DNA from: DATMRS01 sp035566015 | Lineage (GTDB): Bacteria > Pseudomonadota > Alphaproteobacteria > Sphingomonadales > Sphingomonadaceae | Direction of reading: 5' to 3' | DNA: 64,000 nt | Assembly (NCBI GenBank): GCA_035566015.1 | Contig: DATMRS010000017.1 | Span: 1-64,000, forward strand | Shown here: positions 6,984 to 15,880 of the stretch, one piece after another | How positions within the stretch are numbered: position 1 is the stretch's first letter | Layout: each line of letters opens with the position of its first letter | Notes under the pieces: model-generated | Seen by the model: the letters and a program-made list of their open reading frames with translations, nothing else | Database searches by the model: none | Told to the model about the DNA's origin: nothing | Translations under genes and position numbers: made by a program

Positions 6984-8423
6984 TCATGCCGAACGCACCA
7001 GCTTTCGTCGGCTGCGTTTTTCGAGCCACCGGACGAGGAAGCTGGGCTTGCGGTCAAGCGGCGGAATAACCACCAGCGGCAGCGCTCCGGCCGCCACACC
7101 GAGCGCGGCGGTCCCCCGGATAGGCCGGAAGAAAAGCTCGAGGACGAGTGTGAGCCCCAAGCCCAGCCCCAGGCCCAAAACAATGCTGCCCAGGATGATG
7201 AGCGGACGATTCGGCCGGATCGGCGTGTCGGGCTGCACCGGCGGATCGGCCAGCGTCATTCGCTCGCCCTTCTGCTCGGTTTCCATTCGCGCCGAAACCT
7301 GGGCATTGACCAGCTTGGACCCGATCTGGCGATATTGTTCGCGCAGCCCATCGGCCTGCTTTTCAAGCTGGTCGAGGTGCTGGCCGATCGCCGGCGCCCT
7401 GGCGCGCGCCGCGCGCGTTTCGGCTGATTGCGAGAGCAGCATTGCCTTCGCCCCCCGAAGGGCGGCGATCTGCGCATTGTTTCCGGCGATCTGTGCCCGA
7501 TTGGGATTGGCGGCCTGTGGCGCCGATCTTGCGGCCTGCTTCGCGGCGGCAAGCTGCGCCTTCAGGGCGATGACATCGGGATGGGTATCCGAATATTTCG
7601 CCTCGGCGACAGTCAATTGCTGCTGGAGCGCACCGACGGCACTGTCGTCGTTACGCATGGCCATTGTGGCGAGCTGCGCATTCTGCGCGACGAGGCTGCT
7701 GATCTCCGAATCTATGCGCGCTGCGTCGGAGGCAGGATCGCCGGTGGTCTGTTCGCCCAGCGCGAGAATGCTGCCATTCTCCGCTTTGATCTTCGTCATT
7801 TCGGCTTCGATGTCACGGATCTTCGCCTGGATCGCGCTCGCCTGTTCGCCGAGGAATGTCGCCGATCCGACCGCCTGCTCGGCCTGGGCGGCGGCATCGG
7901 TTTCAAGAAAATGATTCACATATTGCTGGGCGACGATCTGTGCCTTCGCCGGATCGGAATATTCGAAGCCGATTGTGAAGGCGATCGTATCGGTCGCCGC
8001 GCCGCCGCGCCAGCCACCACCAGTATTCATGTCGGCGCTGATCACGTTGATGCTGGTCGCGTCACGCATCTCTTCGATGATCTTGGAGAGCGGCTTCGAT
8101 TTCCGCTCCTCGGCATAGAGATTGTTCGCGCGGATGAGCTGAATGAGATCGGGCCGGCTGAGCACGCGCTGGCGCACGCGCGCGATGCGCTGGTCGATCA
8201 CGTCGGTGACGGGGGAGTCGACAAGTCCGCTCGGCAACTGCTGCGATTCGATCACGATCACCGCCTGCGAGCGATAGATCGGTGGGATCACGAACGCGGC
8301 GATGACGCCGAGAACGAGCGCGACCACCGTGGGGATGATCAGCAACCAGCGCCGCTGCCACAGTATCGTTGGAATGGCCGACAGGATGTTCGGCGCTTCC
8401 GCTTCGTCGTCGATTTCATCCAT
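6984..8423 (-). CDS. Wzz/GumC-like chain-length determinant protein
   Basis: This 479-residue polysaccharide co-polymerase sits in the inner membrane with a large periplasmic domain. One transmembrane segment lies at about 25-47 (LLIIPTVVALVLGVIAAFV) and a second at about 420-440 after the PxxP-type motif (ADPPVQPDTPIRPNRP). The middle (about 170-400) is rich in Ala, Gln and Glu and is predicted coiled coil. There is no kinase domain at the C-terminus. The BY-kinase follows 70 bases downstream in the same transcript. It should set EPS chain length and link polymerase to export. Confidence 0.9.
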   Translation of the reverse strand: MDEIDDEAEAPNILSAIPTILWQRRWLLIIPTVVALVLGVIAAFVIPPIYRSQAVIVIESQQLPSGLVDSPVTDVIDQRIARVRQRVLSRPDLIQLIRANNLYAEERKSKPLSKIIEEMRDATSINVISADMNTGGGWRGGAATDTIAFTIGFEYSDPAKAQIVAQQYVNHFLETDAAAQAEQAVGSATFLGEQASAIQAKIRDIEAEMTKIKAENGSILALGEQTTGDPASDAARIDSEISSLVAQNAQLATMAMRNDDSAVGALQQQLTVAEAKYSDTHPDVIALKAQLAAAKQAARSAPQAANPNRAQIAGNNAQIAALRGAKAMLLSQSAETRAARARAPAIGQHLDQLEKQADGLREQYRQIGSKLVNAQVSARMETEQKGERMTLADPPVQPDTPIRPNRPLIILGSIVLGLGLGLGLTLVLELFFRPIRGTAALGVAAGALPLVVIPPLDRKPSFLVRWLEKRSRRKLVRSA

Positions 8424-8425
8424 GC

Positions 8426-9562
8426 TTAGTGCATCCGCCCAATCTGCGCCGTGATGTTCAAAGCGCCCGCGACGGCGTGAACTTTCCGAATGCCTTCATA
8501 TCGCTGATGGCGATAATCGACCGAGCCACCGATCGAAATGCGTTCCGTCAGCCGACGCGTATATTCGGCGCGGACGACGCCGAAATCCTGATCCGGTTCG
8601 TTGGAGAAGCCGCCCGTCTTGCTGTGCCCATAGGTGGCCGAAAGGCTGACGTTGCTGCGTTCCGACAGGGTGTAATTGAAGCTTGCCGATCCCCGCGTTT
8701 CGGTGCGCAAACCACCAAGGCCGCTGGGCGACGTATCGCGGCTGCCGTCGAAGCACAGCGTATAACGCGGCACCTGACGGCAAAGCGTGGCGCCGAAGCC
8801 GAGGCTGGTCGAATTATAATGCAGGCCGGCGAGGCTGGTGTGCTGAAATATGGCGCCGATCCGGCCGTCCAGCGTCCAGTTCGACCCCAGGCGCTGCCGA
8901 AGCGTCAGGCTTGGCTGATAGGATGTCGTGTCGGCGAACGCGTCCGAATCGTAACGCCCGACAGTGAAGCGCGCGCCGATCCTCGTATTCTCGCTGAAGG
9001 CGCGCGAATATCCGATGCCGCCGCCATAATTGGTGTAATCGCTGAGGCGGCTCACCTCGCCCGGATAATGGGCGTGGGAAATATTGCCAAGTATATCCCA
9101 ATTGTCGCGCGCGTTCGGCTGGTAGGTGAGGCTGAAATCGCCCGATGCGATTCGCTGCCGACGCCCTATGGCCGCCTCGTCCACGGTGTCGATCGGCCCG
9201 AACAAGGCGTTGAGCGAATCGAGATAGCCCGCGTGGATGTTGCCCGACAATGTGGGACTGAACTGCTGCTTATGCCGCGCATCGACCGCCAGCGTGTCGG
9301 TGTGGCCGTAGCGGCGGGCATAGCGCGTATAATCATAATAGCCCGAGAGCGACGACGTGCTTGTAGCGGTGCGCGTCGTGAGTTCGGGGCTGATACGGAT
9401 GCCCGCGAGGAGCGAGCCGGGATTGTCGTCCTCGGCAAGATAAGGGTTGCTGCCGTAGCCGACGCGCCCCTGCACCGTCATGCCCAGTTCGACAGGAGCA
9501 GCGGCGGTGGTCGTCGCCGCCCCCAGCAGCAGTGTGGCGATAAGGCCGTAGGCAGCCTTCAC
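8426..9562 (-). CDS. Outer-membrane beta-barrel protein of the EPS locus
   Basis: The protein has 378 residues, and its signal peptide ends near AAA at residue 21. Many alternating hydrophobic/aromatic beta-hairpin repeats follow, such as GYYDYTRYARRYGHTD and ISIGGSVDYRHQRYEG. This architecture matches the outer-membrane beta-barrel (GumB-adjacent) proteins often found in sphingomonad EPS clusters, possibly aiding polymer secretion. Its ATG overlaps the stop of the Wza-like gene (ATGA), and the Wzz-like gene starts two bases after its stop, so all three are one operon. Confidence 0.8.
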   Translation of the reverse strand: MKAAYGLIATLLLGAATTTAAAPVELGMTVQGRVGYGSNPYLAEDDNPGSLLAGIRISPELTTRTATSTSSLSGYYDYTRYARRYGHTDTLAVDARHKQQFSPTLSGNIHAGYLDSLNALFGPIDTVDEAAIGRRQRIASGDFSLTYQPNARDNWDILGNISHAHYPGEVSRLSDYTNYGGGIGYSRAFSENTRIGARFTVGRYDSDAFADTTSYQPSLTLRQRLGSNWTLDGRIGAIFQHTSLAGLHYNSTSLGFGATLCRQVPRYTLCFDGSRDTSPSGLGGLRTETRGSASFNYTLSERSNVSLSATYGHSKTGGFSNEPDQDFGVVRAEYTRRLTERISIGGSVDYRHQRYEGIRKVHAVAGALNITAQIGRMH

Positions 9563-10161
9563 GGCACGATTACCGTATCGCCGGCGCGCAGCTCGGGAAT
9601 GCCCGCTGGCGAGAGTGCGCGCGCGGAAGGCTTGCCCTTCAATATGCTCGAAAGATTGGTGTGGAGCGAAATGGTCTTCCCGTCCTGCTGGCGCAGGATG
9701 ACGACATTGCCGAGATCGGCGAATTCGGTCGGGCCGCCGGCCAGCGTGAGGGCTTCCAGCACGTCGATCTTGCGGGAGGAGGAGAAGGTGCCCGGTGTAC
9801 GGACCTTGCCGATCACCGACACCTGGTTGCCGCTTGGAACCTTGACCGAGACGGTCACTTGCGGCGCTTCGCCTTTATACTGGCTTGCCAGCCGCTTGGA
9901 AATTTCGCCCTCGATATCGGGCGGCGTCCGCCCGGCGGCGTGGACGGTGCCGACCAGCGGGAAGGCGAAGGTGCCGTCGGGCAGGACCGTCAGGGCGCGC
10001 TGAAGCCGTTCATCGCCCCAGACGTAAATTTCCAACTGATCGCCGGCGTTAATCCGATAGGTGGCCGCTTCCGCACTCGCCGGGGGGGGCTGCCCATTCG
10101 CCGCCGAAAGGGCGGTGAATGCCACTAATGCTCCGGCGAGGGTCCTGACCTTCGTGCCCAA
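9559..10161 (-). CDS. Wza/GumB-like polysaccharide export protein
   Basis: This is a 200-residue periplasmic/outer-membrane export protein. The signal peptide is at about 1-24. A Poly_export domain follows, starting YRINAGDQLEIYVWGDERL, with LPDGTFAFPLVGTV, then a SLBB-like domain (VSVIGKVRTPGTFSSSRKIDVLEAL). The start codon is TTG, with AAGGAAA spaced about seven bases upstream on the minus strand. The protein is short (Wza is about 370 residues) and has no visible lipobox, so it is closer to the GumB type. It is first in the minus-strand export operon. Confidence 0.9.
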   Translation of the reverse strand: MGTKVRTLAGALVAFTALSAANGQPPPASAEAATYRINAGDQLEIYVWGDERLQRALTVLPDGTFAFPLVGTVHAAGRTPPDIEGEISKRLASQYKGEAPQVTVSVKVPSGNQVSVIGKVRTPGTFSSSRKIDVLEALTLAGGPTEFADLGNVVILRQQDGKTISLHTNLSSILKGKPSARALSPAGIPELRAGDTVIVP

Positions 10162-10590
10162 GGCAAATTTCCTTCTATTCCGCGTCTCTATTGCACTTGC
10201 GAAGCAGGCTGGCTACCGCTCAATCTGCCGATTGCGCAAGGATTTTGCTCTTCATTCGAGATGATTGAATGCCGCTTCTCTCATTTGGCGATACCTCGTT
10301 CCGCCATGTCTATAGGGCCACAATCTGAAGCATTCGTTTATCGCGTCTTGCGGGCCTCGCGCAACACAGGCGGCGGCTAAATCAGCCATGTTGGGGCCGC
10401 CTTCTGTCGGACATTTTTGCTCATGGACCTGCCTTCCTTCGATTTTCGGCGTAGCGCGGCAGGAATGGAAGCGAAATCGTTACACATTGGGTGCAGGGCA
10501 CGGCAATGTCGCCCAGGGAGGTTCGGCCTGATGACGGGAAGAATGCGTGCGTCGACGGCGCGGCCCATGCGGGCGTAGCGGGCGACCGGA
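10162..10590. other. Divergent regulatory region between export and polymerase operons
   Basis: The 429-base gap between the TTG of the Wza-like gene and the ATG of the polymerase gene must hold both promoters. No convincing -35/-10 pair was found. It contains an interrupted stem at 10368-10402. Frames across it are short and have no recognisable product. Confidence 0.5.
10368..10402. promoter_or_regulatory. Interrupted inverted repeat upstream of the polymerase gene
   Basis: AGGCGGC (10368-10374) pairs with GCCGCCT (10396-10402). Nested inside, GGCT (10375-10378) pairs with AGCC (10384-10387) around a 5-base loop. An unpaired bulge remains at 10388-10395. It could be an RNA leader stem or an operator. 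Confidence 0.3.
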
Positions 10591-12126
10591 ATGCTTTTCC
10601 ACCTCAAGACGCTCTTCTACATCGAAGTGCTGCTCGTCATCGGTCTGCTGATCGCGCGGGCGCTCGCTTCGGCCGAGGGGCGCCGACAGATCAATCCGCG
10701 GCTTATCGCGTTCGTACTGCTGCTGCCTGCGATCGGCTATCTGCTGCCGGGCGGTCGCTACGCCTATATGGTCGCATTATTGATCCTGCTTCCCGCGCTT
10801 TCGCGCAGCCGGGTGGAGGCGGCGTGCCTCTTCGCGGCCGGATTGCCGTTGATGCCGATGTTGAATTTTCCGGTCAAAGTACCGGGGCCGATCGACTATC
10901 TGCTCATCATCGGCACACCCGAGATCCTAACTCTGGCGTTTCTCATCGCCTTTCTGATCCATCGGCGTACGGCCCATGTGAAATTCAATGGGCTCGATGC
11001 CGGCATGCTGCTGCTGTGGCTGTGCATGACGCTCGTGCAGATACATGGCGCGATTGCGATAACGGCAACGCACATCCTGCGCTGTTTCGTGGGAGCGGGG
11101 TTGATGACACTGCTGCCTTATTTCCTGCTCAGCCGTTCGCTGGTCCGTGTCGAGCATCTCCGGCTGGCGGTCCGCGCGCTGGCGATCTCGGGCCTGCTGC
11201 TGTCGGTCATCGGTCTGTTCGAGATGATCAAGCACTGGACGCTATATCCGGCCATGTATCAGAATATCGGCATCGAATCGCCGATGAACCTGATGCTCCG
11301 TCTGCGCGGCGGCATGCTGCGCGCGCCTGGCCCCTTCAGCGAATCCACCAGTTTCGCCGCCTTCCTCTCGATCGCCGGTTTGGCGGTGGCGCAATCGCGC
11401 GGCCTGTTCCGGTCGCGCCTTCACCAGTTGGCGGCGGTCGCCCTGATGGTTGGCGGCCTGCTCGCGACTTCGTCGCGCGGCGGATGGCTGGCGTTCGTCT
11501 CGGGATTGCTGTTCGTCCAACTCTATCGCGGAAAAGTCGCGCGTGTCGCGATCATTGTTGCCTTGTGCGTAGGTACATATGGAGCGGTGAAGCTGGCCGG
11601 CGCCGCCGATCCACGCCTGGGAGAATTTCTCGGCGTGTCGGGCCATGCGGTTTCGACTGCGGACTATCGCGAGGATCTGGTGCGTATCGGCCTTCAGCAG
11701 GTCAGGCGCCGTCCCATTCTGGGATCCGATCAATCGACGCTGGTGGTCGTGCTTCATTCCCTCGTTCAGGGCGAAGGCATCGTCGATTTCGTCAATACCT
11801 ATCTTTATATCGCGCTGTATACGGGGCTGGTGGGGCTCAGCTTCTTCCTGTCGAACTTCGCCATTCTCGCCGTCTGGCTTGGCAAGGTGCGATCCATCCT
11901 GCGACGATCGCGTCTCTATCACGATACGCTGACATTCATCGTCGCGATGGCGGGTTCGATGCTGGCGGTGATGTTCGTGCAAAGCCTGGCCGATCGCAAT
12001 TTCTACTGGATCGTCTTCATCTTCGCGTTCGGCCGCGCCTTGCAGACCTCCGTCGAATTTACGCGGAAGAGCGCCGCAAAACAGGCCGCTGCGGTTCCCC
12101 CGGCTGCCATAGCCTTGCCGGCATGA
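10591..12126 (+). CDS. O-antigen ligase/polymerase family membrane protein (Wzy-like)
   Basis: This 511-residue polytopic inner-membrane protein has about eleven hydrophobic segments. The central region, AGGMLRAPGPFSES-like around residues 240-260, followed by a hydrophobic segment and TSSRGGWLAFVSG, matches the O-antigen ligase/Wzy superfamily. A larger loop (about 345-395) contains ADYREDLVRIGLQQVRRRPILG, a typical periplasmic loop motif. It should polymerise flipped repeat units. It heads a plus-strand operon, and its stop overlaps the next ATG (ATGA). No strong Shine-Dalgarno site was seen before the ATG, so the start is less certain. Confidence 0.82.
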   Translation: MLFHLKTLFYIEVLLVIGLLIARALASAEGRRQINPRLIAFVLLLPAIGYLLPGGRYAYMVALLILLPALSRSRVEAACLFAAGLPLMPMLNFPVKVPGPIDYLLIIGTPEILTLAFLIAFLIHRRTAHVKFNGLDAGMLLLWLCMTLVQIHGAIAITATHILRCFVGAGLMTLLPYFLLSRSLVRVEHLRLAVRALAISGLLLSVIGLFEMIKHWTLYPAMYQNIGIESPMNLMLRLRGGMLRAPGPFSESTSFAAFLSIAGLAVAQSRGLFRSRLHQLAAVALMVGGLLATSSRGGWLAFVSGLLFVQLYRGKVARVAIIVALCVGTYGAVKLAGAADPRLGEFLGVSGHAVSTADYREDLVRIGLQQVRRRPILGSDQSTLVVVLHSLVQGEGIVDFVNTYLYIALYTGLVGLSFFLSNFAILAVWLGKVRSILRRSRLYHDTLTFIVAMAGSMLAVMFVQSLADRNFYWIVFIFAFGRALQTSVEFTRKSAAKQAAAVPPAAIALPA

Positions 12127-13688
12127 AGCATATGGCTGGTGGACGATGGCGGCCACTTCTGGCCGGACTCTTCCTGCTCATGGCGGGTGCCTGCCATTCG
12201 TCGAGCGAACGCGCTGCCCGCGATGAGGCCTATTATGATGCGGCGATGACGAGCGGCGATTTTGCGACGGCGCAGCGGCGAATCCAGAAAGCGATCTCGG
12301 AAAATGATGCCGAGGCGCGATATTGGATCAAGCTCGGCCGGGTCAGCGTCGCGCTCGGCAATTATTCGCAGGCCTTCGCGGCCTATAATCAGGCGCTTGG
12401 CCTCGCGCCGGACGACGTCGAGTCTCTTCAGGCGCTCGCGCAGATGTCCTTGCTATCGGGCAATCTCGGCATGGCGCGCCAATATACCGACACGCTGCTC
12501 GTGCTGGTGCCGCAGGATGCCCGCGGGCGGCTGCTGCGCGCGGGGATCGCGCTGCGCGAAAGACATTATGACGACGCCGCGCCGGTGATCCAGGAATTGG
12601 AGAAGGACGGGCTGGATACCGACGAGCTCGCCATCCTGAAGGCGCAATTGCTGGCGGGCACGAAAAAATTCGCTGAAGCCGCCGCCGTGCTGGAGCCGCG
12701 GATCGCGGCAAGCGAGGCAAAGCAAACGCTGCTCGCCGAACTGCTCAAAATTTATCAGCAAGGCGGCAATAGAGGCGGGGTCGAGAACACCTACCGCCGC
12801 ATGGCTACGCTCGCGCCCGGTGATCCCGAGCCGGTTCTGCGTTATGCCCGCATGCGTTATGCCGATGGCGCCGTTGCCGAAGCACGCAAGCTCGCGGAGG
12901 GGATCGAGGCGCGTAACGGCAATAATGAAGAAACGGCGCTCGCGGTGGCCAGCTTCTGGGCGGAGACGGCGCCCGCGAACGTGGCGGTGGCCGAATTATC
13001 GCGGATCGCCGCCCAGGGCGACCTAAACCGCAAGGCCGAAATTGCCGACATGCTGACCGGCATCGGGCAGGCGCGAGCCGCGATCGCCTTGCTCAGCCCC
13101 ATCGTCGGCTCCAGTGTCAATGCGGCGAACGTCGCGGCGCAAATCGCCTATGCCCGGGCCTTGCGCGCGACCGGTCGGGTGGACGAGGCGCGGGCGCGGG
13201 TGGATAAGGCGCTTGCCTTCGACTCCACCAATACGAAAGGGCTGAAATTGCGGGCGAACATGGCACTCGCCGCGCACCAGCTGAACCAGGCGCTCGCCGA
13301 CGCGCAGCTCTATGCGAGTGTCGAGCCGGAGTCCGAGGAGGGCGCCCTCCTTGTCGCGCGAATCCAGGCCGAACGCGGGGATGACATATTGGCGGAACGC
13401 GGCTTTGCGCGCGCGATGGACAAATTCCCCGACAGCCTTGCGGTACTTCGCGCCAATCTCGCTTATCTTGACGCGCGGCATCGCGCCCGTGACGCAGCGG
13501 CGCTGGCGAGCCGTTTCGCGCGATCGCATCCGACCATGGCGGAGGCGCACCGGCTGCGCATCGCGGCATGCGCGAAGGTGAACGATCAGGAATGTATCGG
13601 CGAAGCGCGGGCCTATTTGGCGCGCCTTGCGGCTGGGGAGGAGCCTCCGCCAGCCGCGCCGGCAGATGGTGGGACGGCTACGCCATGA
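12123..13688 (+). CDS. TPR-repeat EPS lipoprotein
   Basis: This 521-residue protein has a lipoprotein signal ending AGAC (Cys24). The rest is a helical solenoid of tetratricopeptide-like pairs, for example ARYWIKLGRVSVALGNYSQAF, LQALAQMSLLSGNLGMARQY and QIAYARALRATGRVDEAR. Periplasmic TPR lipoproteins in exosortase EPS clusters (PEP-CTERM system TPR type) are thought to scaffold the export complex. The start overlaps the polymerase stop (ATGA), and its own stop overlaps the WecG-type gene in the same way. Confidence 0.85.
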   Translation: MKHMAGGRWRPLLAGLFLLMAGACHSSSERAARDEAYYDAAMTSGDFATAQRRIQKAISENDAEARYWIKLGRVSVALGNYSQAFAAYNQALGLAPDDVESLQALAQMSLLSGNLGMARQYTDTLLVLVPQDARGRLLRAGIALRERHYDDAAPVIQELEKDGLDTDELAILKAQLLAGTKKFAEAAAVLEPRIAASEAKQTLLAELLKIYQQGGNRGGVENTYRRMATLAPGDPEPVLRYARMRYADGAVAEARKLAEGIEARNGNNEETALAVASFWAETAPANVAVAELSRIAAQGDLNRKAEIADMLTGIGQARAAIALLSPIVGSSVNAANVAAQIAYARALRATGRVDEARARVDKALAFDSTNTKGLKLRANMALAAHQLNQALADAQLYASVEPESEEGALLVARIQAERGDDILAERGFARAMDKFPDSLAVLRANLAYLDARHRARDAAALASRFARSHPTMAEAHRLRIAACAKVNDQECIGEARAYLARLAAGEEPPPAAPADGGTATP

Positions 13689-14440
13689 CGCCGTCGCGCG
13701 TGGAATTTCTCGGCCTCGATTTCGACGACCGGCCGACGGCGGCAGTGCATGCCTGGCTCGCGAGGCGGACGGCGGAGAGTGATTTCGCCTATGTCGTGAC
13801 GCCGAACGTCGATCATATGGTGCGGCTCCAGGGCGCGGGTGAGTCCGTCTGGCAGCTCTATCGCGATGCCGACCTCTGCCTGTGTGACAGCCGGATTCTG
13901 AGCCGCCTCGCGCGGCTGTGCCATGTCGATCTGCCGGTGACAACGGGCAGCGATCTCGTCGCGACATTCTTCGCCCGGATAGTGAAGCCGGGAGAGACGA
14001 TCTGCCTGATCGGTGGATCGGCCAAAATGGCAGAAGCGCTGGGCCGACGGTATCCGACGCTGGTGATTCGCCACCATGAACCGCCGATGGGCCTTTTGCA
14101 GGACGCAGCCGCGCGAGCGCGCGCCGTTGCCTTTGCGGCCGAGGCCGGGGCGCGGGTGACGATGCTGGCGGTAGGGTCGCCGCAGCAGGAACTGCTGGCG
14201 TGGGAAATGGCGCGATCCGACAGCGTGCGTGGCACGGCGCTCTGCATCGGCGCGGGTGTCGAGTTCCTGCTAGGCACCCGCAGCCGGGCGCCAGAAAAGA
14301 TGCAGCGCGCGGGCCTTGAATGGGCGTGGCGTCTTGTTGCCGAGCCTCGTCGCATGTGGCGGCGCTATCTGGTGACAGGCCCCGCCATTTTTCCCGCGAC
14401 ATGGCGATGGCAGCGGGCCCGGAGCAGGCAAGCGAAATGA
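13685..14440 (+). CDS. WecG/TagA/CpsF family glycosyltransferase (GT26)
   Basis: The protein is 251 residues. The family pattern is clear: TPNVDHMVRLQ near residue 40, DADLCLCDSRILSR, ICLIGGSAKMAEALGRRYP, MLAVGSPQQE, and a C-terminal GLEWAWRLVAEPRRMWRRYL tail. GT26 enzymes are peripheral membrane transferases that usually add the second sugar (ManNAc/ManNAcA type) to the undecaprenyl-diphospho-linked primer. The gene is coupled by ATGA to both neighbours. Confidence 0.9.
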   Translation: MTPSRVEFLGLDFDDRPTAAVHAWLARRTAESDFAYVVTPNVDHMVRLQGAGESVWQLYRDADLCLCDSRILSRLARLCHVDLPVTTGSDLVATFFARIVKPGETICLIGGSAKMAEALGRRYPTLVIRHHEPPMGLLQDAAARARAVAFAAEAGARVTMLAVGSPQQELLAWEMARSDSVRGTALCIGAGVEFLLGTRSRAPEKMQRAGLEWAWRLVAEPRRMWRRYLVTGPAIFPATWRWQRARSRQAK

Positions 14441-15876
14441 GCGTCGCGCGATCGATGGTGTGGAGCGTCGGCGGGCAAGGCGTGACGCTCGTCTTCAGCA
14501 TGGTGGGCACGGTCGTACTCGCGCGCGTACTGACGCCTGGCGAAACCGGCGCCTTCGCCTTTTCGGTGGCGATGTTCGCGCTTGTCCAGTCGCTGCTTCA
14601 GTTCGGGATGGGCAATTATGTCCTGCGCGCCGGGACGCTGACCTCCCCCCTGAAAAACACCGCGACGACGCTCGCGGTCCTCCAGGGCATATTGGCCTCG
14701 TTCCTGATGGCGCTGGTCGCGCCGGTTGCGGGATTCCTGAGCGGCGACTCGCGGATCGCCTGGCTCAGCCTGCTTGTCGCCGTTGCGCCGTTATTTTCCG
14801 GGCCGGAAGCGATCTGTCAGGCGCTCTGGGCCCGCGACAGTCGCTTCGGCGCGATCGCGGCGCAAGGTGCGGCGAAAGCGTTGGTTCAGTCCACCGTCAG
14901 CATCATCACCGCGCTCATGGGGTGGGGCGCCTTCTCGCTGGCGGCCGGTTTCGTCGCCTCGGCGGTATTCTCCTTTCTCTGGAGCGCGTATCAGATTTTC
15001 CTGCGTGACGGCATCCGCCTGCACCTCGATCGCGACGAGTGGCTGCTGCTCAAGAATTACAGCGCCAGTTCGATGCTGCTCACTATCACAGTGACGTTGA
15101 ATCTGCGCCTGCCCGAACTGTTCATCGGCCGCATGTTCGCTATCGCCTCGCTGGGCCAGTACAGCCGCGCGGCGGGCACGATCGACATGCTCCAGAAATC
15201 GATTTCCTATCCGACCGCGCGGGTTTTCATGCCGCGCATGATGAACGGGCTGAATGCCGGCGAGCCGATCGACAAGAGCGTCGGCGAAATGCGCGATCCG
15301 TTCCTGTTCGTCATGTGGCCCGCGCTGGCGGGGCTGGCGGTTCTGGCCGAACCGCTGACCTTATTCCTCTATGGGGACCAGTGGCAGACGGCGGGCCGGG
15401 TGCTTGCGATCCTCTGCCTCGCCTGCGCATTCGATGTCGCGCGATCGGGCAGCATGGAATTGCTGCTCTTCCGCGACAAATTGCGGCTCAACAACAAGGT
15501 GGAGGCCGTCAGGCTCGCGTCAAACTTCGCGTTCCTGCTGCTGGCCTTTCCGTTCGGCTTCATGGCGGTGATATGGAGCCGCGTGGCGGAGGCCGCATTC
15601 GGTTTTTTCCTCTACGGATGGACCCTGCACCGCACCGAGCAAATTCCGCTCTGCCGTTACATGCGCAGCTATGCCCTGCATGGCGCCCTGACGGTTGTCG
15701 CGGTTCTTCCTGCACTCGGCCTGATGACCTTGGAGGGTTGGCCCCGCCAGCTCCCGGTGGGCCAAATGCTGCTTGCCGTCGCGGCCGGCGTCGTGGCGTG
15801 GGCCGTCGCCCTGCTGCTGATCGGCCATCCCGCCGCGCGGATCGCCAAAGGCGCGCTGCGGCTGCGCTATCGGTAG
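14437..15876 (+). CDS. Oligosaccharide flippase (Wzx/MOP superfamily)
   Basis: This is a 479-residue inner-membrane protein with 12-14 hydrophobic segments. It begins MSVARSMVWSVGGQGVTLVFS, the usual entry of polysaccharide flippases, with ARVLTPGETGAFAFSVAMF in helix 2 and YSRAAGTIDMLQKSISYPTAR in the middle. It should flip undecaprenyl-diphosphate-linked repeat units. The ATG at 14437 overlaps the GT26 stop. An upstream ATG at 14401 would add 12 residues. It is last in the plus-strand operon and converges on the oxygenase gene with a 4-base gap. Confidence 0.9.
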   Translation: MSVARSMVWSVGGQGVTLVFSMVGTVVLARVLTPGETGAFAFSVAMFALVQSLLQFGMGNYVLRAGTLTSPLKNTATTLAVLQGILASFLMALVAPVAGFLSGDSRIAWLSLLVAVAPLFSGPEAICQALWARDSRFGAIAAQGAAKALVQSTVSIITALMGWGAFSLAAGFVASAVFSFLWSAYQIFLRDGIRLHLDRDEWLLLKNYSASSMLLTITVTLNLRLPELFIGRMFAIASLGQYSRAAGTIDMLQKSISYPTARVFMPRMMNGLNAGEPIDKSVGEMRDPFLFVMWPALAGLAVLAEPLTLFLYGDQWQTAGRVLAILCLACAFDVARSGSMELLLFRDKLRLNNKVEAVRLASNFAFLLLAFPFGFMAVIWSRVAEAAFGFFLYGWTLHRTEQIPLCRYMRSYALHGALTVVAVLPALGLMTLEGWPRQLPVGQMLLAVAAGVVAWAVALLLIGHPAARIAKGALRLRYR

Positions 15877-15880
15877 AGGA

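Noticed and set aside
8369..10003. 544-codon plus-strand frame opposite the beta-barrel and Wza-like genes
   Set aside because: It has no recognisable domain. The opposite strand carries clear export genes with coupled starts.
10491..12122. Frame continuing upstream of the TPR lipoprotein for over 500 codons
   Set aside because: It is a shadow of the polymerase gene. The lipoprotein signal starts at the ATG at 12123, which overlaps the polymerase stop.
13023..14510. 495-codon minus-strand frame opposite the WecG-type gene
   Set aside because: The translation is low-complexity Arg/Ala/Pro with no motif and lies opposite well-supported genes. Long antisense frames are common in G+C-rich DNA.
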